The notes below the pieces were generated by a model. It was not told where the DNA came from. It saw only the letters and a program-made list of their open reading frames with translations, and did not search any database. A stretch of 64,000 bases of DNA from Devosiaceae bacterium. GTDB lineage: Bacteria > Pseudomonadota > Alphaproteobacteria > Rhizobiales > Devosiaceae. Every line of letters begins with the position of its first letter. The first letter of the stretch is position 1. Where the stretch lies: contig JAKISW010000004.1 in NCBI GenBank assembly GCA_021648375.1, positions 1 through 64,000 on the forward strand, written 5' to 3'. Below, in pieces: positions 8,536 through 17,603 of this stretch. The position numbers were made by a program, and so were the translations under genes.

Positions 8536-8654
8536 GGGAAACGGTTGGCGCAGCTATGGACAATTCCGCTTTTTTTAGGCGGTTTTTGCCAGCTTCATTC
8601 GATCCCGCTTTACCCTGAGGCATGTTCGGGTTTAAGCGATGAAAGGATCGAAAA

Positions 8655-9620
8655 ATGAACCAGACAGCCTCTAAGACTACCAGTAATTACGCAATGACCG
8701 CCACATTTTATATGCTTGGCGCACAGGCAATGTTTGCCATTGTAAATTTTACCTATGACGTATTAACCAACCCGTGGAACCCAATGCTTGAGGGTGAAAA
8801 ACTCTCATCCTCTTCCACCGTGTTCTGGCAATATCTGATTGCCACAGCCTTTATTCTTCCGCTGGTATTCAAAATCGGCCTGGATAAACTAAAAACCCGT
8901 CACCCCATGCTGCACGAAGTCCGCGCCCTTGCTTCGGCACTTGGTGCGCAGGTTTTTGTGTTTGGATTCGCCTCCGGCGTACCGGTCTGGCAAATGGTGG
9001 GATTATTGCTGACAGGCCCGTTTTTTGTATTAATCGGCTCTGTGCTATTTTTAGGCGAACGCTTAACCACCACCCGGATTGCTATGTCGGTTATTGCGTT
9101 CATCGGAGCATTTTTAATCGTTGGTTTTGGTTCTGATTCGTTTACTGCAGCATCATTTCTGCCGGTAATGGCCGCCATGTTCTGGAGCGCAACCACCTTA
9201 ATCAGCAAATTTCTGTCGCGAGAGGAAACCGCAGAAACATTAACGCTATCACTGGTTCTTCTGATCAGCATCAATCACGCCATTCTTGGCGTGGGACTTT
9301 TGTTTTTGGCGTTTATTTTACCCGAAGGAACCCTGCCCGCCACGCTGACCGGAGGAGTTGATTTCAGCTTTCCCGTGGGCAATGCCCTGTGGTGGATATT
9401 GCTTTTGGCATTAATTACCGCCGCATCGCAATATCTCCTGTGGAGCGCATACAAACTGGCAGATGCAGCCTATCTGCAACCGTTTGATGACCTCAAACTG
9501 CCGATAAATGTCTTGCTTGGCTGGATATTGCTCTCGCAGGTGCCAACATTCTGGTTTTGGCCCGGTGCTGCGTTAATTGTTGGTGCTTCGCTTTATATCG
9601 CCTGGCGTGAAGCTAAATAA
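8655..9620 (+). CDS. ribN: Riboflavin transporter RibN (EamA/DMT family)
   Basis: The 321-residue integral membrane protein has about ten hydrophobic segments and two EamA halves (for example GERLTTTRIAMSVIAFIGAFLIVGF near residue 140-165, shortened here to its GERLTTTR start). DMT-family RibN proteins of rhizobia import riboflavin. The placement 120 bases downstream of an FMN riboswitch is the main reason for the assignment; sequence alone would only say EamA transporter. An AAAGGA ribosome-binding site precedes the ATG. No riboflavin biosynthesis gene is adjacent, so it appears to be a stand-alone scavenging gene. Confidence 0.88.
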   Translation: MNQTASKTTSNYAMTATFYMLGAQAMFAIVNFTYDVLTNPWNPMLEGEKLSSSSTVFWQYLIATAFILPLVFKIGLDKLKTRHPMLHEVRALASALGAQVFVFGFASGVPVWQMVGLLLTGPFFVLIGSVLFLGERLTTTRIAMSVIAFIGAFLIVGFGSDSFTAASFLPVMAAMFWSATTLISKFLSREETAETLTLSLVLLISINHAILGVGLLFLAFILPEGTLPATLTGGVDFSFPVGNALWWILLLALITAASQYLLWSAYKLADAAYLQPFDDLKLPINVLLGWILLSQVPTFWFWPGAALIVGASLYIAWREAK

Positions 9621-9654
9621 AGCCTGGCATAACACCACACTAAGAGGGTGGCGG

Positions 9655-12219
9655 CTAAAGGTCGTCACCCTCGCTTTGCGAAGCACCCGATAGCACCTCC
9701 TTAACCTTGGAATTTATCTGATCAAAATTGTAGGGTTTTGGCAAAAATTCAACCGAGCGATCATCGGCCAGACCATCGCGCATTTCCATTCTGGCAAATC
9801 CTGAAACAAAAATCACCTTAAGATCCGGCAAACGCTTGCGCACCTCCACCAACAGGCTTGGGCCATCCATTCCCGGCATCATTACATCAGAAATCATCAG
9901 ATCAATTTTATTATCAATCTCATCCAGAACTTCCAAAGCCTCATCTCCCCCATCGGCCTCAAAAACCTCATAGCCGGTGGTTCGAAGGGTGCGCACAGAA
10001 ATTGCTCTAACTATTTCATCATCCTCAACAATTAATATTCGCTCGTTTCCGGTCAGGTCTTTTATTTTCTTTTCCGGCGCGGGTCTGGAAATTTTTTCCA
10101 ACTCCTCCTTGCTGGCCACATATCGTGGGAAAAAGATCAAAAAATTCGTCCCCCTTCCCATTTCCGTATCCGCATAAATAAAGCCGCCGGTCTGTTTGAT
10201 AATTCCATAAACCATGGAAAGTCCAAGCCCTGTTCCTTTTCCCTGCTCCTTGGTGGAAAAATATGGCTCATACATTTTCTCAAGCACTTCTTCTGGAATT
10301 CCGGTCCCCTGATCCTCAACCTCAATCAAAACATATTCAGCCGCAGGCATACCCTTGTATGAAAATGTCGCCGCTTCCCGCTCAGTTACATTTCTGGTTC
10401 TAAGCTGAATTTCACCACCGTCGGGCATGGCATCGCGAGCATTAATTGCAAGGTTTAATACCACCTGCTCCAGTTGCACCGCGTCGGCTTTTATCGGCCA
10501 GACATCGCGCCCATGGGAGACACTAAGAGAGACTTTTTCACCCATCAGGTGTTTTAGAAAAATATTGTAATCATCAATCTGGGTCGTAACTTCCAAAATT
10601 TGCGGCCTCAAAGTCTGCTGGCGCGAATAGGCCAACAGCTGTTTCACCAGACCTGCGGCCCGATTGGCACTCTGTTTGATCTGCATAATATCGGCAAATG
10701 AGGGGTCAGTGGGCTTGTGCCTTAAGAACAACAGGTCCGCAAATCCGATAATGGCGGTCAGCACATTGTTGAAATCATGGGCAACCCCACCCGCCAACTG
10801 GCCGATGGCCTGCATTTTTTGCGCCTGCACGAATTGCGCCTGCAGTCGGGTATAATCAGTCATATCCAGCGCATAGATGATTACCTGCTCATCCAGATCC
10901 GCCGTTTTTTCAGAGGCAGACAGATAAAGCCTTACAGATCGCTCCTCATCGTCGGCAAGGTTTGCATCCACCGGCTCGATTTGCGAGAGATTTTGATTTA
11001 CCTGCACCAAAGCATCCTGAAATGCTTCCATATTTTTATTATCAATCAGTTCAGAAAATTTAGCACCCTCGATGGCTTTTTCTGCGGTGCTGATATTAAA
11101 AATTCGCGCAAAAGGTGCATTGGTGCTGACAATTTTTCCCTTGGCATCCAGGGTTGCGATAGCAAACGGGGTATCGTTGAAAAACCTTGAGAATTTAACC
11201 TCAGCAGCCCTTAAATCATCAAGGCTTTCATCCCCGCGCGCCCGATCGAGCACCAGCGTTCTGGTTTCACCAAGTTCCCCTTCTGCAAGACGGGCGGCCC
11301 TATGCAACAAACGCACCGGAAAGCTGGTGCCATTACGGTGAACCAGATCAATATCAATAATCTGGGTTTTTATTTCCCCGTCAGAACGCCCCCCCATCAG
11401 CAGATTGGCCCCGTCTCCGCGCACCAGATGATCAAGGCGCAAGTCTCCGGGTTCAAACTCGGCCAGATCAATGCCCAGCCAATCGGCCAGAGTAGCATTT
11501 ATATATTGCACGCTGCCCTCTTTATTGGCCGAGAAGAACCCGGCCGGAGCATGATCGAGATAATCAATTGCCCTCTGCAACTCCAAGAACGCATTTTCCT
11601 GACGATCCCGGTCCACCGAAATATCGCTGATAGTCCACGCTAAAAGGCTTTCACTTTTGCTTTGCAGTGGCGGTAACAATCGCACAGAAATGCGGTTCCA
11701 TATGGGCTTGCTTTCTTTAACCCGGGTGCCGTCAAAATTTCTGGTGAGGCGAATATCTTCAATGGCATGGCGTCCTTCTCTGGCTGCCAGCGCTAATCTG
11801 TGCATGGATTCTGCAGCTTCTGGCTGATTGGCAAACAATCGAATTACTCCGACCGGTGCGCCAGCGCTGATTTTTTCAGACATTTGCAGATATTTGCGAT
11901 TGGCATAGGAGATTTCGCCCTTTTTATTGGCGATAACCACTCCATCAGGAGAGCTGTCCAGCCATGAGCGAGAAACCGTACGCCCTTCCGCACCACTTCC
12001 GATCACAAACAGACCAGAAGCAAGTGCAAACAAACAAAACACACCGGCGACCGCCAACCCTCCCAAAAACAACAATAGCCATTCTGAACGGATCTGATTG
12101 CCAAAAAATGCAAAATATCCTGCAATTACAACAAAGAACACTATTAATAAAATAACCCGCCACAGACTGCCGCGAGACGATTGTGCACTTAGCGGCTCGG
12201 GATAATTTTCATCATACAT
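9655..12219 (-). CDS. cckA: Cell-cycle hybrid histidine kinase CckA
   Basis: The protein of about 854 residues is a membrane hybrid kinase that in Caulobacter and rhizobia phosphorylates CtrA and CpdR through ChpT. Two transmembrane helices lie near the N-terminus. PAS-like sensor regions follow (one contains GVVIANKKGEISYANRKYL). The DHp helix has the phosphoacceptor His in GGVAHDFNNVLTAI, the ATPase domain has NLAINARDAM and GTGLGLSMVYGI, and the C-terminal receiver has VEDDEIVRA and the phosphoacceptor region ISDVMMPGMDG. Order and length match CckA. ATG 12219 is preferred; a TTG at 12249 would add ten residues. CtrA-type boxes elsewhere in the window fit its presence. Confidence 0.9.
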   Translation of the reverse strand: MYDENYPEPLSAQSSRGSLWRVILLIVFFVVIAGYFAFFGNQIRSEWLLLFLGGLAVAGVFCLFALASGLFVIGSGAEGRTVSRSWLDSSPDGVVIANKKGEISYANRKYLQMSEKISAGAPVGVIRLFANQPEAAESMHRLALAAREGRHAIEDIRLTRNFDGTRVKESKPIWNRISVRLLPPLQSKSESLLAWTISDISVDRDRQENAFLELQRAIDYLDHAPAGFFSANKEGSVQYINATLADWLGIDLAEFEPGDLRLDHLVRGDGANLLMGGRSDGEIKTQIIDIDLVHRNGTSFPVRLLHRAARLAEGELGETRTLVLDRARGDESLDDLRAAEVKFSRFFNDTPFAIATLDAKGKIVSTNAPFARIFNISTAEKAIEGAKFSELIDNKNMEAFQDALVQVNQNLSQIEPVDANLADDEERSVRLYLSASEKTADLDEQVIIYALDMTDYTRLQAQFVQAQKMQAIGQLAGGVAHDFNNVLTAIIGFADLLFLRHKPTDPSFADIMQIKQSANRAAGLVKQLLAYSRQQTLRPQILEVTTQIDDYNIFLKHLMGEKVSLSVSHGRDVWPIKADAVQLEQVVLNLAINARDAMPDGGEIQLRTRNVTEREAATFSYKGMPAAEYVLIEVEDQGTGIPEEVLEKMYEPYFSTKEQGKGTGLGLSMVYGIIKQTGGFIYADTEMGRGTNFLIFFPRYVASKEELEKISRPAPEKKIKDLTGNERILIVEDDEIVRAISVRTLRTTGYEVFEADGGDEALEVLDEIDNKIDLMISDVMMPGMDGPSLLVEVRKRLPDLKVIFVSGFARMEMRDGLADDRSVEFLPKPYNFDQINSKVKEVLSGASQSEGDDL

Positions 12220-12412
12220 ATATTTATCAACCCGATCTTTACCCGGCAATTACCAGTGTGTTCCCCAAACGAATCAGCTGTCATTAACAGGTAACAAAAG
12301 CTCTGGCCCCTTGGGTAGAGTCATGGGCAAAAAAACCGCAGTTTACTGCATTTTTATGCTTTTATCCCCATTTCGAGGCTCCCCTACAATTGCTGACACT
12401 ATCAGATAAACC

Positions 12413-12456
12413 AATGCAAGACACAATCAATGCAAGCACAATCAATGCAAGCACAA
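12413..12456. repeat. Short tandem repeat downstream of flhB
   Basis: About three copies of a 15-base unit AATGCAAGCACAATC, the first with one extra base, lie between the flhB stop and cckA. No function is evident. Confidence 0.7.
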
Positions 12457-12465
12457 ATAATAACC

Positions 12466-13542
12466 TCATGAACGCCAGGATGCCTTTTGTTTAAGTTGCA
12501 TAACATATCCAATAACCTGCGCCACCGCCCTGAAATGTTCTTCCGGTACAATTTGATCAATTTCAACGCTGGCGTATAAAGCTCTTGCCAGTGGTGGGTT
12601 CTCAACAATTGGTACTTCGCTATCTTTGGCCATAGCACGAATGCGCAAGGCCACCGCGTCTGCCCCCTTGGCAACACAGATCGGCGCTGCCATATCCTTT
12701 TCATATTTAAGCGCCACGGCAAAATGGGTCGGGTTGGTGACAACCACGGTTGCATCAGGCACAGCCGCCATCATTCTTTTTCTGGATTTTTCAGACCTGA
12801 TCTGTCTGATGCGCTGCTTAATTTTTGGATCACCCTCCATGCTTTTATGTTCGTCGCGCACTTCCTTGATGGTCATTTTTTGTTTTTCAAAATATTTATG
12901 TTTTTGGTACATGAAATCTGCGATTGCCACCACAGTAACAATGGCGAGAGTGGCGATAAAAATTTGAATTCCCAGCGCCTGAAATATGCTTATAATCAAC
13001 CATAAATCGGCACTTATCATGGTTTCAAGGCGATCACGCTGCGTCCACATTACGGCGAAAACTACCGCACCCACCAAGGAAATTTTTACCAGCCCTTTAA
13101 GGAAATTGACCATCGCATCCATGGAAAAAAGCCGTTCCATGCCCTTTAGAGGCGATATTTTTGACAATTTAGGCTTTATCGGGTCCACCGACCATACGAG
13201 TTTGTGCTGAACAAGATTTGCGGCAATGGCAAACACGACCAAAAATACCAGGGGCACCATTGCTGTCCATAAAATTGTTTGGGACAGCGAGCGAAACAGC
13301 GTTTGTATGCCAGCCCCGGCCAATTCAAATTGATCGGCATTAGCAATCACTGTTTTCATCTGATTCATAAGGTTGGCGCTGGTAATCGGGGCGATCAGCG
13401 AAAACATCAGGGCCGATCCCAGCATCATAAACCAGGTGGTAACTTCCTGACTTTTGGCCACGTCGCCCTTTTTATGGGCCTCGTCAAGCTTGTGTTGCGT
13501 GGCATCTTCAGTTTTTTCTGACTTGTCTGGTTCATCAGCCAT
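12466..13542 (-). CDS. flhB: Flagellar type III export switch protein FlhB
   Basis: The 358-residue inner-membrane component of the flagellar export gate switches substrate specificity from rod/hook to filament. It has a charged N-terminus (DKSEKTEDATQHKLDEA), four transmembrane helices to about residue 210, and a cytoplasmic domain with the autocleavage motif NPTH (in VVVTNPTHFAVALKYE). Length is normal. It is the last gene of flgB-flgC-fliE-fliQ-fliR-flhB, nine bases after fliR. The flagellar neighbours exclude an injectisome homologue. Confidence 0.97.
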   Translation of the reverse strand: MADEPDKSEKTEDATQHKLDEAHKKGDVAKSQEVTTWFMMLGSALMFSLIAPITSANLMNQMKTVIANADQFELAGAGIQTLFRSLSQTILWTAMVPLVFLVVFAIAANLVQHKLVWSVDPIKPKLSKISPLKGMERLFSMDAMVNFLKGLVKISLVGAVVFAVMWTQRDRLETMISADLWLIISIFQALGIQIFIATLAIVTVVAIADFMYQKHKYFEKQKMTIKEVRDEHKSMEGDPKIKQRIRQIRSEKSRKRMMAAVPDATVVVTNPTHFAVALKYEKDMAAPICVAKGADAVALRIRAMAKDSEVPIVENPPLARALYASVEIDQIVPEEHFRAVAQVIGYVMQLKQKASWRS

Positions 13543-13551
13543 TTTACCGCC

Positions 13552-14319
13552 CTAACTCGCAAACATGATAAAAAATCTTTCAAAGTGAGAAAGATACCAG
13601 ACCATCATGGAGCTTAGCAAAACCATCAACAGCAAAAAACCAATGCCCACATTGGCCGGCATAGCGATAAAATAGACCTGTAATTGCATCATCAACCGCG
13701 CCATCAGGCCAAGCCCAAGGTTAAACACCAGACCAAACACCAAAAACGGCGCTGACATCTGCACCCCGACAATAAATGCCCCGGAAAATGCTGCAAGTGC
13801 CGCAATCATCGCATCCTCAAGCATAATCGATCCGGTGGGCGGGAAATACGTGTAACTGTCAAGAATTGCGGCCAGAACCAGATAATGAAGATCGGTCACA
13901 AAAACCAACGTGATAGCCACTAGAGTTAAAAAGTTGCCAATCATCGCCCCCTGCACCCCGGGCTGGGATGGATCGTTGGCAGTGGCAGCACTAAGACCGG
14001 ATTGAAAGGCAATGATAGCCCCGGCGGTTTGCGTGGCCATAACTATCATGCGCGCAATACCTCCCAGCACCAGGCCAACAAGAATTTCTCGGATCAGCAT
14101 TATTCCCATGGCAGGAATTGAAGATGGCATTGGCGGCATTCTCTCTGAAACCAGAGGAAAAACCACCAGAGAAAATATCAGCGCAAACCCAAGGCGTAAA
14201 TTGGCCGGAATTGTGCGCTCGCCAAGCGCTGGCGCCAACATCAGCATGGTGCCAACCCGCCCAAAGACTAATAGTAAAAGAAACGCCATCTGCGGCAAAA
14301 GGTCCAGCGTTATGTTCAT
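13552..14319 (-). CDS. fliR: Flagellar export gate protein FliR
   Basis: The 255-residue, highly hydrophobic protein is a FliR/SctT-type gate subunit with about six membrane segments, including the conserved RVGTMLMLAPALGER region near residue 20-35 and GLVLGGIARM. With FliP and FliQ it forms the helical export gate of the basal body. It lies between fliQ and flhB in the same operon. Confidence 0.96.
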   Translation of the reverse strand: MNITLDLLPQMAFLLLLVFGRVGTMLMLAPALGERTIPANLRLGFALIFSLVVFPLVSERMPPMPSSIPAMGIMLIREILVGLVLGGIARMIVMATQTAGAIIAFQSGLSAATANDPSQPGVQGAMIGNFLTLVAITLVFVTDLHYLVLAAILDSYTYFPPTGSIMLEDAMIAALAAFSGAFIVGVQMSAPFLVFGLVFNLGLGLMARLMMQLQVYFIAMPANVGIGFLLLMVLLSSMMVWYLSHFERFFIMFAS

Positions 14320-14396
14320 TGAACCGAGCGTTTTTTGGTATCAAACAAGCTTTTGAGCAAATTATTGTGCAAGCCAATGTGAATTAAAATCGCCAT

Positions 14397-14663
14397 TCAA
14401 CCGCTCGCCACAATCAGTTCCACCACCCGCTGCATATAAACGCCAAGCGTTGCCCCCATAAACGGCAGCACCACCATCATTGTTAAAAATATCGCAACGA
14501 TTTTTGGCACGAAAACCAGCGTAAGTTCCTGAATTTGCGTCAGAGCCTGAAACAAAGCGATCACCAGACCAACCACCAGCCCGACAATCATCATCGGCGC
14601 TGAAATCAAAATCAGAACCCAAAGTCCCTCGCGGGCAATATCAAGCACGATTGCGTCGTTCAT
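14397..14663 (-). CDS. fliQ: Flagellar export gate protein FliQ
   Basis: The 88-residue protein has two long transmembrane hairpins, with LVVGLVIALFQALTQIQE in the first and PKIVAIFLTMM in the second. Size and sequence are those of FliQ, present in four copies in the export gate. A 77-bp gap separates it from fliR and a 112-bp gap from fliE, both in the same direction. Confidence 0.95.
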   Translation of the reverse strand: MNDAIVLDIAREGLWVLILISAPMMIVGLVVGLVIALFQALTQIQELTLVFVPKIVAIFLTMMVVLPFMGATLGVYMQRVVELIVASG

Positions 14664-14775
14664 ATCACCTCAAAACTCAAAATTTTACTTCTTAAAGATG
14701 AACCGAGTCGGTCACAAAACCAATAGGGTCCTGCCCCTGGCTGCATAAAAATCAGGACCAACCTGAAAAACCAGC

Positions 14776-15099
14776 CTAAATCGGCATACGCATAATTTCC
14801 TGATAGGCCGATATCACCTTGTCACGAACCGTAACCATGGTTTCCACCGCCAATTCGGTTTCAGCAACAGCCGTTACCATATCAACAACGCTGGCATTAC
14901 CCTCAAGCATGTTCATGGCTACCTGATCAGAACGGTTTCCCGAATCGACAACCCCCTGCACGGTCTGGGAGAGTATGGATGCAAAATCACCGCCCGCTCC
15001 CGGCTGTGCCACCGGTGATGCTCCGGACTTGGCGCTGTCCTGAATTAATTGAGCTGCGTTGCCATATGCAGAGGCCGCAGCTGAAATCGGAATGCTCAT
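14776..15099 (-). CDS. fliE: Flagellar MS-ring/rod junction protein FliE
   Basis: The 107-residue protein has a FliE C-terminal pattern: ASVVDMVTAVAETELAVETM followed by VRDKVISAYQEIMRMPI. FliE links the MS ring to the rod and is the first exported rod component. It follows flgB and flgC in the operon, the common order. Confidence 0.95.
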   Translation of the reverse strand: MSIPISAAASAYGNAAQLIQDSAKSGASPVAQPGAGGDFASILSQTVQGVVDSGNRSDQVAMNMLEGNASVVDMVTAVAETELAVETMVTVRDKVISAYQEIMRMPI

Positions 15100-15158
15100 T
15101 TTTATCTATCCTTTAAAAAACTTAACTCGACCGATTATTCAGCCATTAAAAATGACAA

Positions 15159-15572
15159 TCAGCCGCGCAAAATATCAAGGGTCTGCCCATACATGGCCCG
15201 GGACGAGCGGATAACATTCAGGTTCGCCTCATAGGTTCGCTGTGCCTCGCGCATATCAGCAAGTTCAATCAAACTGTCCACATTTGGATATTTAACGAAC
15301 CCCTGATCATTAGCTGCGGGATGACCCGGTTCATATTTGGTTCTAAATTCCGACTGATCCAGCACCATTTTGCCGACCTTGACGTTAAAAGCATCCAATT
15401 CACGATCAAAAACAGCGCTAAACGTCGGGATTCGACGTCTGTAAGGGTCAGCATCCGGGGTCTTTGCTGCCGAATCAGCGTTGGCCAGATTTTCTGCAAT
15501 CACCCGCATGCGCGCCGATTGCGCCTCAAGGCCAGAAGCTGAAATCCTCAGCGAAGAAATAAAATCACCCAT
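15159..15572 (-). CDS. flgC: Flagellar proximal rod protein FlgC
   Basis: The protein of about 137 residues has the rod/hook family N-terminal motif (SLRISASGLEAQSARM followed by AENLANADS) and the C-terminal helix ANLNVIRSSRAMYGQTLD. FlgC is one of the proximal rod subunits. I prefer the start MGDFISS at 15572; the upstream in-frame codon at 15584 would add four residues. It is 34 bases after flgB. Confidence 0.96.
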   Translation of the reverse strand: MGDFISSLRISASGLEAQSARMRVIAENLANADSAAKTPDADPYRRRIPTFSAVFDRELDAFNVKVGKMVLDQSEFRTKYEPGHPAANDQGFVKYPNVDSLIELADMREAQRTYEANLNVIRSSRAMYGQTLDILRG

Positions 15573-15606
15573 AAAAATCCCCAAAAATTTCTTTTAATTT
15601 AAAAGT

Positions 15607-16008
15607 TTAACGCCCAAGCGCTGTACGGATAAGCTTGACTGAACGGGTATATAAAGAGGTTGCCGCTTGATAATCCATCTGGTTGGCGGCCACTTTCATC
15701 ATTTCATCTTCCAGCGTTACCCCATTGCCCTCCGGCGTGACTTCGAAACTGTTCATGGATTGTGCACTGAATCTGCCACCATCCGTACGCCCTATTGCAA
15801 TATGCCCCGGCTGGGTAGTAACCGCTGAAATCGAGTTGACCCGACTTTTGGAAACCATCTCGCCAAAATTGAATTCCTTGAGATCACGGCCGCGATAACC
15901 CGGTGTTTCCGCATTGGCCACATTTTCTGCCAACAGTTTTTGGCGTGCCTCATTCCATTCCATTTTTGCTCTAAGAGCGGCAAATAGTGGTATTTTGTTA
16001 ACTGCCAT
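15607..16008 (-). CDS. flgB: Flagellar proximal rod protein FlgB
   Basis: The 133-residue protein has the rod-family motif QKLLAENVANAETPGYRGRD near residue 25-45 and a C-terminal helix ending KLIRTALGR. It is the first gene of the flgBC-fliEQR-flhB operon. A perfect CtrA-type box lies 52-66 bases upstream of its start. Confidence 0.96.
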   Translation of the reverse strand: MAVNKIPLFAALRAKMEWNEARQKLLAENVANAETPGYRGRDLKEFNFGEMVSKSRVNSISAVTTQPGHIAIGRTDGGRFSAQSMNSFEVTPEGNGVTLEDEMMKVAANQMDYQAATSLYTRSVKLIRTALGR

Positions 16009-16035
16009 AATAAAAGACTCGCTCTTTGCTCATAT

Positions 16036-16050
16036 CGGCAAATTCTGCCC
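16036..16050. promoter_or_regulatory. Enhancer-like palindrome upstream of flgB (ftr/FlbD-like)
   Basis: CGGCAAATTCTGCCC matches a motif recurring near flgF, flgI and flgE. Here it lies between flgB and its CtrA-type box, where a FlbD-type protein could repress. FlbD represses some early flagellar promoters in Caulobacter. Binding is inferred. Confidence 0.5.
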
Positions 16051-16059
16051 ACCTCATGG

Positions 16060-16074
16060 TTAACGAGTAGTTAA
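16060..16074. promoter_or_regulatory. CtrA-type box, flgB/fliO divergent region
   Basis: TTAA-CGAGTAG-TTAA is an exact match to the full CtrA site TTAA-N7-TTAA. It lies in the 317-bp region between divergent flgB and fliO, close to flgB. Confidence 0.7.
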
Positions 16075-16158
16075 TTATTGCTCCCTACTAGGCAATTTTT
16101 GCACTATTGCCCCTATTAAATTGAAAATTGGAGCGATTTTGCCGCAATTTCGCATCCC

Positions 16159-16175
16159 CGTCAAAAATTGCACCC
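16159..16175. promoter_or_regulatory. Weaker ftr-like element between flgB and fliO
   Basis: CGTCAAAAATTGCACCC resembles CGGCAAAATCTGCACCC at 31508. Another related stretch, GGCAATTTTTGCA, is at 16091-16103. These lie within the 16009-16325 spacer, which otherwise holds no gene. Confidence 0.35.
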
Positions 16176-16325
16176 AAAAACCACTCAATTTCGCCGCCTT
16201 AAAAATAACTGCTTCACCCATTTAAATAATATGATATTGAGCTGTAGCGAATGCGGCATCGCGTCAAAAAAGTTGTGATTTATAGCTGACATATTTTTGG
16301 GCGCATTTTATTATGGAGTATCGAA

Positions 16326-17603
16326 ATGGGATTTTTAACCGGCCTGTTTGGTGGAGAAACCAACATATGGACCATTCTGTTAGCGCTTATAATAGTTATT
16401 GCGCTGATATTTTTTGGTGTCTGGATTTTAAAACTGATTTTTAAGGCATCGGTGACAATTGCCGGAGGCCGCAAAAGACGGCTGGCCATGGTTGATAGTC
16501 TTGCCATAGACAATAAGCGCAACATCATTCTGATCCGCCGGGATAATGTGGAGCACCTGATTATGGTGTCAAATACCGGTGAGCTTCTAATTGAAGGCTC
16601 AATTCCCGCCAATTCAGGCAATTCTGAACTAAGTGTGCCCAACTCCCCCCCAATCGATCACAAAATACCATCACTGGATGCAAAGAAACCCGCCCTTTCT
16701 GCAGGCGGCTTGGCAGCGGGCAGTTTGGCAGCAGGCGGTGCGGCAGCAATGATTGCAAACAAGCAAAACAACAATGCCATCGCAAAACCACAAAACACTC
16801 CAGCTAAAAAAATCTCTGCTGATCGCCTTGGCCTTTCCAGACTGTTGCGCAGGAAAAATGAAACCAGCATTAATCAAACAGAGCCAGCACCCCTACCGAC
16901 ACAATCGTCTCAACCACAAAAGAATACTGCAGCGGTTGCTCCAATTGCTGCAGCTGCAGCTGCAGGAGAAAGCACACAAACTATCATTTCGGCGGCCATC
17001 AAATCCGCTCCCTCTGATGCTCAAGCCTCAAAAATCGCCCCTGTATTCGCCAATAATACCATCACCCCGCTAAGAAATACCGGCATATTAAAACCTATCA
17101 GTGAGATGAGCGGCGTCAAAAACAGCATTTTACCAGATCCAAAAGATGCAAAAAACATCAATGAGATAAAAAGCAGTCCTGTCGAAGATAGTCCTGTCGA
17201 AGATAGTCCTCTCGACGACAGTCCTCTTGAAATTAGTTCCATTGAAATTAATGCTGTTGAGGATATTGCTGGCAAAAATGATGAAAATGCCACCGAGAAA
17301 AACGGCGCTAACGAAACAAAACCAGCGCACGGTGATGAGTTAAATTCCGCTGAAACACCAAATCAACAATCAAAAGAAGCAAAAGACCCTCAAAAAACTG
17401 AGGAAGTTACCTCAAACAAGCAAGATAGTATTAAAGCCATCACCCCCGACTCAGCTAAGAATGAAGTTCAACAGATTGATGCCAAGGCCATGGAATCCAT
17501 CGAAGAGGGGACAAATTCTGGCGATGACGGAGCCAAATCCAGCAAAGAAGCCGGCGATAGCGGATCCGCAACGGACCCAAAATCTAAAGAAAAAACCAGC
17601 TAG
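16326..17603 (+). CDS. fliO: FliO-like flagellar biosynthesis protein with very long C-terminal tail
   Basis: The 425-residue protein begins with a short N-terminus and one transmembrane helix (residues about 14-38). A FliO-type cytoplasmic domain follows, with RRLAMVDSLAID, NKRNIILIRRDNVEHLIM and LLIEGSI. FliO is an assembly factor for the FliP export gate and is usually about 100-150 residues. Here about 320 further residues of low-complexity Ala/Asn/Gln/Glu/Lys sequence follow, including a tandem SPVED/SPLDD repeat encoded at about 17175-17232. The 3' end overlaps fliP. The tail may be a disordered linker. The fold call rests on the first 100 residues and the position before fliP. Confidence 0.85.
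   Translation: MGFLTGLFGGETNIWTILLALIIVIALIFFGVWILKLIFKASVTIAGGRKRRLAMVDSLAIDNKRNIILIRRDNVEHLIMVSNTGELLIEGSIPANSGNSELSVPNSPPIDHKIPSLDAKKPALSAGGLAAGSLAAGGAAAMIANKQNNNAIAKPQNTPAKKISADRLGLSRLLRRKNETSINQTEPAPLPTQSSQPQKNTAAVAPIAAAAAAGESTQTIISAAIKSAPSDAQASKIAPVFANNTITPLRNTGILKPISEMSGVKNSILPDPKDAKNINEIKSSPVEDSPVEDSPLDDSPLEISSIEINAVEDIAGKNDENATEKNGANETKPAHGDELNSAETPNQQSKEAKDPQKTEEVTSNKQDSIKAITPDSAKNEVQQIDAKAMESIEEGTNSGDDGAKSSKEAGDSGSATDPKSKEKTS
17175..17232 (+). repeat. Tandem 15-base repeats inside fliO
   Basis: Four degenerate copies of AGTCCTGTCGAAGAT encode SPVED, SPVED, SPLDD and SPLEI. The first two are identical, suggesting recent duplication by slippage within the disordered tail. Confidence 0.75.

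Noticed and set aside
12466..14663. flhB-fliR-fliQ as a virulence-type secretion system
   Set aside because: They are flanked by rod and basal-body genes in a single operon, with no injectisome-specific genes in the window.
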